Assembly: GCA_047619485.1 (NCBI GenBank)
Contig: JBLHKE010000013.1
Coordinates: forward strand, 1 to 27,439
Direction of reading: 5' to 3'
DNA length: 27,439 nucleotides
Origin: JBLHKE01 sp047619485
Lineage (GTDB): Bacteria > Verrucomicrobiota > Verrucomicrobiia > Verrucomicrobiales > DEV007
The translations under genes were made by a program, and so were the position numbers. Numbering within the stretch: the first letter of the stretch is position 1; the number at the start of each line of letters is the position of its first letter. Positions 1-7,473 of the stretch are shown here, one piece after another. Below the pieces are notes generated by a model. The model worked only from the letters and a program-made list of their open reading frames with translations. It was not told the origin of the DNA and searched no databases.

Positions 1-363
1 ACATTGGAGGTCAGTGCCAACTTGCACGGCGTATTACCGCCAGGAGGCGAGGTGCGGTTGAACTGGATCAAGGATGCCGATGACAGTATCTTCCCCATGT
101 TGGTCGCGAATATCCCGAGGGCTAGCGAGGATGGGAGAATCCCGCAGCTGATGGCATTCTTTCAAAACCCGATCATCAGGAAGAAATACTTCCGCGAGAT
201 CGAAAGCCTACTCACCAACGAGTTTTCAAAATTGAATCTCGACAGCATGATCGACAACCTGCTTCGCGACTGGGTAAGCCCCGAGGACATCACCGACGTG
301 ATCACCTACGCCGACGAACGACGTCAATTCATGTTGGAGAGTGTCAATCCTCCTCTTGAATGA
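1..363 (+). pseudogene. CotH-kinase-like C-terminal fragment (5' end outside window)
   Basis: The reading frame is open from base 1, so this is the 3' part of a longer gene. The roughly 120 residues resemble the C-terminal part of CotH-type atypical kinase domains found in large secreted proteins. The features are a line about the number of records or rows (LMAFFQNPIIRKKYFRE), a helical 'LLTNEFS' segment, a 'LLRDWVSPEDI' segment and a final 'ADERRQFMLESV' helix. The frame stops at TGA 361-363, directly before a beta-helix segment in another frame. In secreted verrucomicrobial proteins CotH, beta-helix and lamin-tail modules often share one polypeptide, so I read this as one piece of a broken gene that also includes 419-2105. 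The CotH assignment rests on pattern resemblance only. Confidence 0.55.
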
Positions 364-418
364 TTCAGACAGGGGCTCATTCAAAACGGACTCGAGGTCG
401 TGCCTAGGACAATCGTGA

Positions 419-1030
419 ATGTGGAAGGACGTTTCCCCTACGGGTGGCCATTTCATCATCCGCAACAACGTCTTCGGGACGAACGCCGGACACAACGATG
501 TGGTCGACGTCGACAGCGGACGCTGGCCCGGCCCGATCCTGCAAGTGCCGGACAACGTTTTCCTCGGCGCTGGGGACGAGGCGCTCGATCTCGGTGGCGA
601 TGTCTATGTCGCGGGTAACGTCTTTATGAACATCTTCAAGGACGACGAGACCTCGGACCGCGGTTACGCCAACGCGATCTCCGCTGGCGATGCCGGACCC
701 GGAACGACCATCGTCGTCGCGCGCAACATTTTCTGGGACGTCGATCACGCCATCAATCTGGAGATCGGTACCTCGACTATTTTTGAGAACAATACCGTGG
801 TGAAAATCCATGATGATTTCCTCGATCGCTTTGGCAACCCCAACATCGCATCCGCGATCAACTTCTACGTCGACGAACCCGGCGCGCGCCCTGGTGACGG
901 AGCCTACGCTGGCAACAATATCTTCTCGGAGAGCCCGCGCATCTTTGGCAATGCCGACCAGCCACCCGGCACGCAAACGGCAGTGGAGCTGGAGCGGAAT
1001 CTGATCTCCCCCCCTACTCGCCGAGGCTGA
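419..1030 (+). pseudogene. Right-handed beta-helix fragment of the broken exported protein
   Basis: About 200 residues contain repeated short strands with asparagine-ladder character: 'FIIRNNVFG', 'VPDNVFLG', 'VYVAGNVFM', 'VVARNIFWDV', 'TIFENNTVV' and 'YAGNNIFSES'. These are typical of right-handed parallel beta-helix (pectate-lyase-like) domains. A TGA at 416-418 stands immediately upstream in this frame. The nominal ATG at 419 starts inside a domain rather than before one, with no signal peptide, so it is not a credible native start. The frame ends at TGA 1028-1030, shortly after a run of seven C (1008-1014). Removing one C joins it to the frame that continues to 2105. The fragment probably derives from the same gene as the CotH piece upstream. 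Confidence 0.6.
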
Positions 1031-2105
1031 AATCTCCGCACGCGTCGGCAACGCACTCGCGCTCGATCCGCTGGCACTGGTCGGGGGGGGGGGCAACTTT
1101 TCCGACGTGGCTGGCGGGAACTTTAATCTGATTGCCCAATCGGCGGGCAAAGGCGCGGGAACCGTAGGGCAAGACCTTGGCGCCATGGTGCCGGATGCGA
1201 TCTCGATCACCGCCGAGCCGGCCACGATCACCACCGAGACAGGAGCCGTCTTGACGGTTGGTGGACCAGGGATGTTTGCGTTCAAATACACCGTCGACGG
1301 TGGAGCGGAAGTCGGACCATTGCCGATCGGAAACGGATTCGATCCAAGTAATGCTCCGCAGCGCACGGCCATCATCCAGCTGGCCGACCTCGCGCCCGGG
1401 ACTCATCGCGTCGCTGTCGTCGGCCAGGATTTTGCTGGCAACTGGCAGGTGGAGCCAACGCTATCGAAGACCTGGACGGTGGATCCGAATCACAGCCAAC
1501 TGGTCATTAGCGAAATTTCGGCAGAGGGCGATTGGATCGAGCTCCACAACGCAGGGGCTGCCGCACTCGATTTGTCAGGCATGGGTTTGAGCGATTCCGC
1601 AGGCGATGCTGGCGAGTTCACCTTACCCGCTGGCACGCTCATCGCTGGCAGATCTTACCTAGTCATCACGCCAGATAATTTCGGCCTGGATCAGGATGGC
1701 GACAGCGTCGTGCTGTTCGACTCTGTCGGCGCATCGCTCGACCGCATAAACTTCGGTTTTCAAATCCCTGGGAAAACACTCGGCAGCATCGAAGGCGAGT
1801 GGTGTTTGACCGTCCCGACCCCGGCCGAGATGAACATCCGCCAACCGATGGGCGATCCACTCGATTCTGATTCGCTGCTGCGGCTGCGCTTTTTCGAAGA
1901 GTCGGAAACCGGCAGTGTCCAGATTAAGTGGGATTCGGTTTTTGGTGCCCACTACCGCGTGATGGTCTCGACGGATCTGCAATCGTGGCAGGAACTACCG
2001 GAAAGCCGATCGGTCGGGCGTTCTTCCCAAAGTCATTACACGTATCTGGCCGTACCGGGCACGCAACCGCGCTACTATCGGGTCGAGGCTTCGCCTTATT
2101 TTTAG
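1005..2105 (+). pseudogene. Lamin-tail domain (LTD) C-terminal fragment of the broken exported protein
   Basis: This frame is open from 1005, after a TGA at 1002-1004, and runs through an 11-G tract (1083-1093). A GTG at 1107 is the first obvious start-like codon. The order of modules, counted from 1107, is: the end of the beta-helix ('AGTVGQDLGAMVP'), an Ig-like module with 'TVDGG' and 'LAPGTHRVAVVGQDFAGNWQ' (residues 60-115), and a lamin-tail domain ('LVISEISAEGDWIELHNAG', residues 132-150, to about 240). The C-terminal module ends in 'YYRVEASPYF', a type common at the ends of secreted verrucomicrobial and planctomycete proteins. No signal peptide is present in the fragment. Together with 1-363 and 419-1030 it looks like one gene broken by at least one indel and probably a deletion. 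Confidence 0.6.
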
Positions 2106-2149
2106 ACCCTTGTCGTGCGGTGCTTGAGGCTGCATTCTGGACGGTGATC

Positions 2150-4054
2150 ATGCGCCTACTTATCCCTGCCCTACTCGCCATCAGTGTTTCGCTAGCCTCA
2201 GCCGACCCGATCAACCGCCGCCTGCCGCCGGGCGGGATCGAATTACCCGCTGACCAGCAGCGTGAAATCGAAGCCGCGCGTAGCCACGTCGCTGAACGTC
2301 TCGCTGGCATACCGAAAGATCATCGCCGCCGCCCTGACCTAGAAGTGTTCCACAAGGCGATCAGCTACGCGCTTGAGTTCGGTGAGTTCTACAACAAGGG
2401 CGGACTGAAGACCGTCAGGGAGATCGTCATCGCTGCGGATCGCTGCGCTGAAGAAATTGCAGCCAACAAGGAGAACCGCCGCGGTCTGCGCGTCTGCGGG
2501 TATGTCTCGTCGATTGATGGTTCGGTGCAACCCTATGGTCTGGAAGTTCCAGAAAAATTGGACCTTACGAAGCCAGTGTCGCTGTGGGTTTGGTTGCACG
2601 GTCGGGGGGACAAGGAGACCGATCTCTACTTCATCAGCAACCGCCTGAAGAAACTTGGCAACTTCACGCCCCAGAACGCGATCGTGCTTCATCCATTCGG
2701 TCGGCAGTGCATCGGTTGGAAATCTGCTGGCGAAATCGATGTGCTCGAGGCGATCAACGATGTGGCGCAGCGATATCAGATCGATCGCGACCGGATCGCG
2801 CTCATGGGGTTCTCGATGGGCGGAGCGGGTGCGTGGCACATCGGCGCCCACTACACCGACAGGTTTGCTCTGGTGCACGCCGGAGCTGGATTTGCCGAGA
2901 CGGCGCAGTACAACCGGCTGAAGCCGGATGACTACCCACCAGTCTATGAGCAGACGCTCTGGGGCGTCTACGATGCGCCAAACTATGTGCGCAATCTATT
3001 CAACGTCCCGGTCATCGCTTACAGCGGTGAGATCGATAAGCAGATTCAGGCCGCGCAGGTGATGGAGGCCGCGTTCGAGGCTGAAAGTAGAACACTTAAG
3101 CACCTCATCGGTCCGAAGATGGGGCACAAGTATGACCCAGAAACGCAGCAGGCGATCGCCGAAATGGTTACCGGCGCACTGGAAGAAGGACGCGATGTCT
3201 TTGCGAAATCGGTCAGCCTGCAGACGCAAACCTTACGCTACAACCGCATGCACTGGATCACCGCAACCGGCTTGGAGAAGCACTGGGAGGATAGCCGGAT
3301 CGATGCGAAGCGCAGTGGATCAGCCGTGCAGGTGAAAACGAAAAATATCAACGAGTTCTCGATCGCTACGGGGAAATCGCCGCTGCTGTCGATGACCGTC
3401 GATGGCGTGGCTCTAAAAAATCCGCCGACCATGGATCGAGTCTTCCTGCACAAGGCGGACGGAGCCTGGAAGTCTGGGAAATTGCCGCCCACAGGTCTAC
3501 GAAAGCTTCCCGGAATGCAGGGACCGATCGATGATGCCTTTCTCGCCCCCTTCCTCGTCGTGCTACCGGACAAGAAATCGGAAAGCCACCAGGTGCAGGC
3601 ATGGGTGGAGTTTGAGCTGGCGCACTTCGAGCAGCGTTGGCGGGCGACCTTTCGCGGCAAGTTGAGGAAGAAGAAGGCGAGCGAGGTCACCGCGGAGGAC
3701 ACTCGGAGCTTCAACCTAGTCGCCTTCGGAGAGCCGCAGACGAACAGCCTGATCGCAACGGCCGTTGGCGCGTGGGACGATCTGGATTGGGGGAAACAAG
3801 AGCTCAGCCTCGCCGGGCAGCAGGTGGCCGCGGTGAACCATCTGCCGCTGATGATCCGGCCAAACCCAGCGAATCCGAAGAAGTACTTGGTCATCAACAG
3901 CGGACCGACATTTCGCGAGGGACACGACCGGACAAATTCGCTACAGAACCCCAAGTTGCCCGACTGGGCGATCATCAATCTCGAGCAGAAACCGAGTGAT
4001 TTGGCCGCCGGGAGGGTGGTTGCTGCTGGCTTTTTCGACGAGAGTTGGAAGTGA
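2150..4054 (+). CDS. Secreted alpha/beta-hydrolase (prolyl-oligopeptidase/esterase-like), 634 aa
   Basis: The start at ATG 2150 was chosen because it gives a clear signal peptide (MRLLIPALLAISVSLASA); the frame is open further upstream but without such a start. The hydrolase core has an oxyanion-type strand 'WVWLHGRGD' and the nucleophile elbow G-F-S-M-G-G with Ser222. Asp296 ('SGEID') and His326 ('KMGHKYD') are the likely other triad members. The region after about residue 350 is a beta-rich accessory part containing 'MQGPIDDAF', which I associate with multidomain secreted peptidase/esterase proteins of Planctomycetes and Verrucomicrobia. It probably acts in the periplasm or outside the cell on esters or peptides; the substrate cannot be read from sequence. 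It lies 44 nt after the broken exported protein and 42 nt before the next gene on the same strand. Confidence 0.82.
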   Translation: MRLLIPALLAISVSLASADPINRRLPPGGIELPADQQREIEAARSHVAERLAGIPKDHRRRPDLEVFHKAISYALEFGEFYNKGGLKTVREIVIAADRCAEEIAANKENRRGLRVCGYVSSIDGSVQPYGLEVPEKLDLTKPVSLWVWLHGRGDKETDLYFISNRLKKLGNFTPQNAIVLHPFGRQCIGWKSAGEIDVLEAINDVAQRYQIDRDRIALMGFSMGGAGAWHIGAHYTDRFALVHAGAGFAETAQYNRLKPDDYPPVYEQTLWGVYDAPNYVRNLFNVPVIAYSGEIDKQIQAAQVMEAAFEAESRTLKHLIGPKMGHKYDPETQQAIAEMVTGALEEGRDVFAKSVSLQTQTLRYNRMHWITATGLEKHWEDSRIDAKRSGSAVQVKTKNINEFSIATGKSPLLSMTVDGVALKNPPTMDRVFLHKADGAWKSGKLPPTGLRKLPGMQGPIDDAFLAPFLVVLPDKKSESHQVQAWVEFELAHFEQRWRATFRGKLRKKKASEVTAEDTRSFNLVAFGEPQTNSLIATAVGAWDDLDWGKQELSLAGQQVAAVNHLPLMIRPNPANPKKYLVINSGPTFREGHDRTNSLQNPKLPDWAIINLEQKPSDLAAGRVVAAGFFDESWK

Positions 4055-4096
4055 CCAAGCGCTGGACATTGGCGATCGCCTCCCTAGGTTTTAACC

Positions 4097-4798
4097 ATGC
4101 CATCAACCCATCTAGAAGTGAAAAAAACCTCGAGTTTAACACAGAGACTGGCGATCGGAGGCATCGTAGCTGTTGGCCTAGCATGGGTGTGTCGCGATTT
4201 CCTCTGGCAGGCGATCCAGGCCTTCATGCTGAATGTGTTGCCGATCGTGTTTACACCGATCATCCTCGAGCTGTCAGTCGGTTTTGCTGGCCTGTTTATC
4301 GTGTTGCTGTTCTGCCGCATGCGCAAAAAAGATCGGGACGGAGAGTGGGTCGAATTCTCTGCAGCGGAAGTTGAAGCCGCCAAGGCGATCGAGACTCCGA
4401 AAGCTTCGGAGCGCAAGGTAGCGAGCGCTCCCGCGCTGGATGAAGAATTGATGCAGTCGGTGCGCTCGCTCCTGCAAGATGGTCAGCTAGCAGCGGCGGA
4501 TGCAAAGTTGCTCGCAGCTGACGAAGCAACCCAGAAAAACCCGATCTACGTTCGCCAGAGACTACTGGTGACCCTGCAGCTAGAAAAATGGGCAGAGGCG
4601 CGCGACTACGCAGACCTCTGGCCGGGTGGACGCGAAATGCTCGCCTTGGTTTGTGTTGATGCGGCTCGATCCTTCATCAAACAGAAGCCTGCGCACAAAG
4701 AAGCGGCAACCGTTTGCCTCGATCTAGGTAAACACCTGTCGGTAGGAGCCGTGGCGAACGCGATCGACTCAGACGGCGCCCTGCAGAAATTGGCATAA
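4097..4798 (+). CDS. Hypothetical membrane protein with two N-terminal TM segments, 233 aa
   Basis: I do not recognise a named family. Residues about 18-32 and 42-73 are hydrophobic and likely form two membrane helices. The second is followed by a basic stop-transfer stretch (RMRKKDR), which suggests a cytoplasmic C-terminal domain. Residues 115-225 are helical and Ala/Leu-rich with TPR-like spacing ('LLQDGQLAAADAKLL', 'LQLEKWAEARDYADLW'), so a scaffold or protein-contact role is possible. The start is an ATG 42 nt after the hydrolase gene, so co-transcription is plausible. The stop codon lies only 13 nt before the 4-bp target duplication of the inserted 159-bp element, so the 3' flank has been disturbed, but the frame itself appears complete. 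Confidence 0.6.
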   Translation: MPSTHLEVKKTSSLTQRLAIGGIVAVGLAWVCRDFLWQAIQAFMLNVLPIVFTPIILELSVGFAGLFIVLLFCRMRKKDRDGEWVEFSAAEVEAAKAIETPKASERKVASAPALDEELMQSVRSLLQDGQLAAADAKLLAADEATQKNPIYVRQRLLVTLQLEKWAEARDYADLWPGGREMLALVCVDAARSFIKQKPAHKEAATVCLDLGKHLSVGAVANAIDSDGALQKLA

Positions 4799-4815
4799 CG
4801 CATTGGCAGACTAAA

Positions 4816-4974
4816 GGGCACCTCCGGAAACCTGCTGTGGAAATGGGGCGCAGAGAAAATTCCCGCTGGCGAGGCGATAAACGCTAAGCTATCTGGTGAT
4901 AGTGGGCGCTTTAGCAACGAAGACAGCGGAGATTTTATCAAGCTCCAGCCCGCATGAGGTTTTCGGAGGTGCCC
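4816..4974. mobile_element. 159-bp MITE-like element, copy A (TSD TAAA)
   Basis: The element starts GGGCACCTCCGGAAACCT and ends with the reverse complement of GGGCACCTCCGAAAACCT, so the terminal inverted repeats are 18 bp with one mismatch. It is flanked on both sides by TAAA (4812-4815 and 4975-4978), a perfect 4-bp target-site duplication. A reverse-complement copy of exactly the same length lies at 25541-25699 and differs at only two positions by my manual alignment. The element encodes no plausible transposase, so it is best read as a non-autonomous miniature element mobilised in trans. The parent family cannot be named from sequence alone. Confidence 0.85.
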
Positions 4975-4978
4975 TAAA

Positions 4979-5310
4979 GAGACCGACGGAGAATTCGATC
5001 AGAAAATCGACACGGAAGGCGTAGCTGAATTCGCAACAGGCCAATGCTATCGAAGCCGTCGTGCTGAGCTGCTTAGGCATTGGGCTTCGATTGCAAATCG
5101 AAGTTACGCCATCGCCTACAGGCATGGCCTTTGCTCTCGACAACACGCGAGACGCCCTTGGATTCCGTTCACGCACTGGCCATCGGAAAATGGGATCGCT
5201 TCGTCGGACGCAGCTTAAAGCCTACGCGATTATCCGGCTTACCCCAATGGGCAGGATTACCCATTCTACACTCGGAGCAAAAGCGCTGGCGATGCGGAGG
5301 GTTGCCCCTA
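4979..5310 (+). other. Degraded coding-like sequence between two miniature elements
   Basis: No intact gene is seen here. Short stretches read like protein in different plus-strand frames. One frame gives 'DQKIDTEGVAEFATGQ', and another, entered just after it, gives 'QQANAIEAVVLSCLGIGLRL' and continues without a stop to about 5355. The two would join through a frameshift near 5035. This suggests the remnant of a gene, or of the end of the upstream membrane-protein locus, broken by the neighbouring insertions. No family is recognised, and the impression could be chance. Confidence 0.25.
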
Positions 5311-5469
5311 AGGGGTTGTCAGGAAATAAGTCATACGAAGATGCGCAGGAATTTTAGCCAGCACCAAGGCAGATTTCAGCGATTATAGCGGGCTATTTGA
5401 GTTGGAAGCTAACGCGGGTGATGGCCAAAATAACCAGCAGATTGTAGGAGTTATTTACTGACAAGCCCT
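5311..5469. mobile_element. Second MITE-like element, 159 bp, TA target duplication
   Basis: The left end begins AGGGGTTGTCAGGAAATAA and the right end, read on the minus strand, begins AGGGCTTGTCAGTAAATAA. Over 26 bp the two ends match at 22 positions. Both sides are flanked by TA (5309-5310 and 5470-5471), consistent with a TA-duplicating transposase. The interior has no transposase frame. The ends do not resemble those of the element at 4816-4974, so this is a different family, inserted about 340 bp away. No second copy is present in this window. Its family should be determined against an IS-end collection. Confidence 0.7.
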
Positions 5470-5609
5470 TAGCGTCGCTTCTGAAGATTGTCGATGCCGG
5501 TCTGTGACCAAAGACGACCAACAAACTGCAGCTCTTGTGAGACGCCATTCCAGCCCGGGATAACGAATATCCTGAGACCTTAGCCCGTGAGACTAAGCAA
5601 TCAATTCGA

Positions 5610-5628
5610 TCACAACCGAAGGCTGTGA
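5610..5628 (-). terminator. Hairpin just after rpsD, candidate end of the ribosomal cluster
   Basis: On the minus strand, 7 nt after the rpsD stop, TCACAGCC and GGTTGTGA flank a TTC loop. They form an 8-bp stem that includes one G-U pair. No U-tract follows, so this is not a textbook intrinsic terminator; it may instead be a 3'-end stabilising or Rho-linked structure. It is the first structure after the last gene of the cluster. The rest of 5470-5635 holds no gene that I can support. Confidence 0.4.
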
Positions 5629-5635
5629 ATCTAAC

Positions 5636-6253
5636 CTAGCGCGAGTAGAGCTCGACGACGAGCTGCTCGTTGACCATCGGGTCGACTTCTTCACGCTCAG
5701 GCACACGCAGGACGGAACCATTGAGGTTGTCCTTGTCGACCGACACCCACTCAGGGCTGACGGCGGCTTGGGTCATGTCGATGCCTTTGAGAGCGAGCTG
5801 CTTCGAGCGTGGATTATCGCGCACGGTGATGATATCACCTGGGGAGCAGTCGTAAGAAGGGATGTCCACACGGCGCCCGTTGACCAAAATGTGGCCATGG
5901 TTGACGAACTGTCGTGCGCCACGGCGTGTGTTGGCAAAGCCGAAGCGATAGATCACGTTGTCGAGACGGGTTTCGAGCAACTGAATGAGGATCGTGCCGG
6001 TCACACCACGACGGCGCTGGGCTTCCCCGAAGTAGCGGCGGAACTGCTTCTCGAGCACCCCGTATTGGAAACGCAGCTTCTGCTTTTCAGCAAGAGCCAA
6101 GGCGTATTCCGATTTCTTCGGACGACGCCCACCACGCTTACCACCATGGGCACCTGGTGGGTAGTTGCGACGCTCGAGCGCCTTTGAAGGTCCAAAGAGA
6201 GGCACGCCGAATCGGCGGCTGATCTTGTCGGTAGGTCCAGTGTATCTTGCCAT
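5636..6253 (-). CDS. rpsD: 30S ribosomal protein S4
   Basis: The 205-residue product matches S4 over its full length: 'MARYTGPTDKISRRFG' at the N-terminus, 'NYPPGAHGGKR', and the S4 RNA-binding domain around residues 95-160 ('LLETRLDNVIYRFGFA', 'ARQFVNHGHILVNG'). It lacks the N-terminal zinc-binding cysteines, so it is the zinc-independent form. S4 nucleates 16S rRNA 5'-domain assembly and lines the mRNA entry site. It is the last gene of the cluster, 27 nt after rpsK. The rpoA and rplQ genes that follow rpsD in many bacteria are not present; mobile elements and unrelated genes lie there instead. Confidence 0.97.
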   Translation of the reverse strand: MARYTGPTDKISRRFGVPLFGPSKALERRNYPPGAHGGKRGGRRPKKSEYALALAEKQKLRFQYGVLEKQFRRYFGEAQRRRGVTGTILIQLLETRLDNVIYRFGFANTRRGARQFVNHGHILVNGRRVDIPSYDCSPGDIITVRDNPRSKQLALKGIDMTQAAVSPEWVSVDKDNLNGSVLRVPEREEVDPMVNEQLVVELYSR

Positions 6254-6280
6254 TTGAAAAAGAGGAAAAGTAGGGAAAAA

Positions 6281-6934
6281 TTAGACGCGACGTGCCTTAG
6301 GTGGGCGACAGCCGTTGTGCGGCATGGAGGTGACGTCTCTGATAGTGGTGACTTCAATGCCGAGACCTTGCACTGCACGGACGGCGGATTCACGACCCGA
6401 GCCGGGTCCCTTCACGCGAACCTCAGCTTCTTTGAAACCGTGGCTCATCGCCTGGCGGCAAGCATCTTGGCAGACGATCTGCGCGGCGTAAGCGGTGCTC
6501 TTACGAGATCCGCGGAAGCCCATCTTACCCGAAGTGCTCCAACCGATGGTGTTGCCATTCGGATCGGTTACGGTGACCATGGTGTTGTTGAAAGTGGCTT
6601 TAACATGAACGATCCCGCTATGGATGTTCTTACTGCCCTTGGCCTTGACGACCTTGTTCTTGTCATCGCTGTCGGGATCAAGCTCTTGGAGCACGTCCGC
6701 CGCGGTGCGCGGCTTCTCCTCCTTCTTCTCTTCAGCAGCCGGAGCGGCTGGCTTTTTCTCCTCTGCAGCAGCCGGAGCAGCTGGAGCATCCGGAGCAGCG
6801 GGCTTTTCCTCGGTAGCTTCCTCAGCTGCTGGAGCTGGGGTTACTACTTTTTCTTCGGAAGCTTCAGGAGCAGCAGCCTCAGCGGCTGGCTCTTTGACTT
6901 CTTCTTCGTTTTTGTTTTCGGTTTCGTCTGCCAT
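6281..6934 (-). CDS. rpsK: 30S ribosomal protein S11 with long acidic Ala/Pro/Glu N-terminal extension
   Basis: The S11 core runs from about residue 92 to 217, with 'HVKATFNNTMVTVTD', 'GWSTSGKMGFRGSRKSTAYA' and the basic C-terminus 'HNGCRPPKARRV'. Ahead of it lie about 87 extra residues rich in Ala, Glu, Pro and Lys with no predicted fold. S11 is usually about 130 residues; this product has 217. The start ATG at 6934 is followed directly by the acidic tail (MADETENKNEEE). No internal methionine precedes the core, so the extension looks genuinely translated. S11 sits on the 30S platform near the mRNA exit and the 3' end of 16S rRNA. Spacing is 27 nt from rpsM and 27 nt to rpsD. Confidence 0.95.
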   Translation of the reverse strand: MADETENKNEEEVKEPAAEAAAPEASEEKVVTPAPAAEEATEEKPAAPDAPAAPAAAEEKKPAAPAAEEKKEEKPRTAADVLQELDPDSDDKNKVVKAKGSKNIHSGIVHVKATFNNTMVTVTDPNGNTIGWSTSGKMGFRGSRKSTAYAAQIVCQDACRQAMSHGFKEAEVRVKGPGSGRESAVRAVQGLGIEVTTIRDVTSMPHNGCRPPKARRV

Positions 6935-6961
6935 CTTGAAAAGGGATTGGGAAATGAATTA

Positions 6962-7330
6962 CTAGCGGACGACCCCGACAGTGCGGCGGCTGCCCTTACG
7001 GGTGCGGGCATTGGTCGAAGTGCGCTGACCACGCACTGGGAGACCACGACGGTGACGGATGCCACGGTAGCAGTTGATCTGCTGAAGGCGCTTCATGTTG
7101 GCCGAGAACTCGCGGCGAAGGTCACCCTCAAGCACGATCTTCTCGGACGTGATGACGTTGACGATCGATGCGACCTGTTCGTCAGTGAGTTCGCCAGTGC
7201 GGATACCCGGATCAATTCCGGCCTGCTCTAGGATCTTCGCTGCGGTCGAGCATCCGATGCCGTAAATATATGGAAGCGATGCTGCGATGCGCTTCTCGTT
7301 TGGGATCTCAACTCCTAGTAGTCTGGCCAT
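6962..7330 (-). CDS. rpsM: 30S ribosomal protein S13
   Basis: The 122-residue product is a full-length S13. It has the N-terminal 'MARLLGVEIPNEKRI' strand, a helix-two-turn-helix region ('YIYGIGCSTAAKILEQAGI'), 'LRREFSANMKRL', and the basic tail 'RGQRTSTNARTRKGSRR' that reaches toward P-site tRNA. S13 forms head-to-50S bridges and contacts tRNA. It is 18 nt after rpmJ and 27 nt before rpsK, the usual alpha-operon order. No canonical Shine-Dalgarno sequence is seen; the upstream stretch is AT-rich. Confidence 0.97.
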   Translation of the reverse strand: MARLLGVEIPNEKRIAASLPYIYGIGCSTAAKILEQAGIDPGIRTGELTDEQVASIVNVITSEKIVLEGDLRREFSANMKRLQQINCYRGIRHRRGLPVRGQRTSTNARTRKGSRRTVGVVR

Positions 7331-7348
7331 GATTTAAAAGTGTTAAAG

Positions 7349-7462
7349 TTATCCCTGACGCTGCTTGTGACGTGGGTTCGTACAGATCACGCGGACGATC
7401 CCAGCACGGCGGATGACGCGGCAGGACTCACAAAGTCGTTTTACAGAAGGTCTAACTTTCAT
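7349..7462 (-). CDS. rpmJ: 50S ribosomal protein L36
   Basis: A 37-residue frame begins MKVRPSVKRLC and ends NPRHKQRQG. The zinc-ribbon ligands are intact: Cys11, Cys14, Cys27 and His32 (C-x2-C ... C-x4-H), so this is the zinc-binding form of L36. L36 is a small late-assembly protein of the 50S subunit. The gene lies 18 nt upstream of rpsM, its usual neighbour. The gene ahead of it in many genomes, infA, is absent here and an unrelated 155-codon frame takes its place. Confidence 0.96.
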   Translation of the reverse strand: MKVRPSVKRLCESCRVIRRAGIVRVICTNPRHKQRQG

Positions 7463-7473
7463 CAATAGATTGG

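Noticed and set aside
404..1375. Minus-strand frame opposite the beta-helix fragment
   Set aside because: The plus strand carries recognisable beta-helix and lamin-tail repeats; the minus product has no protein-like pattern.
4097..5310. Possibility that the first 159-bp element is part of the coding sequence of the membrane-protein gene
   Set aside because: The gene's stop codon lies before the element, and the element has its own inverted ends, a target duplication and a second copy elsewhere.
6254..7231. Long plus-strand frame (325 codons) opposite rpsK and rpsM
   Set aside because: It is antisense to two certain ribosomal genes; the Leu/Ser/Phe-rich product is the shadow of the Glu/Lys/Ala-rich S11 extension.
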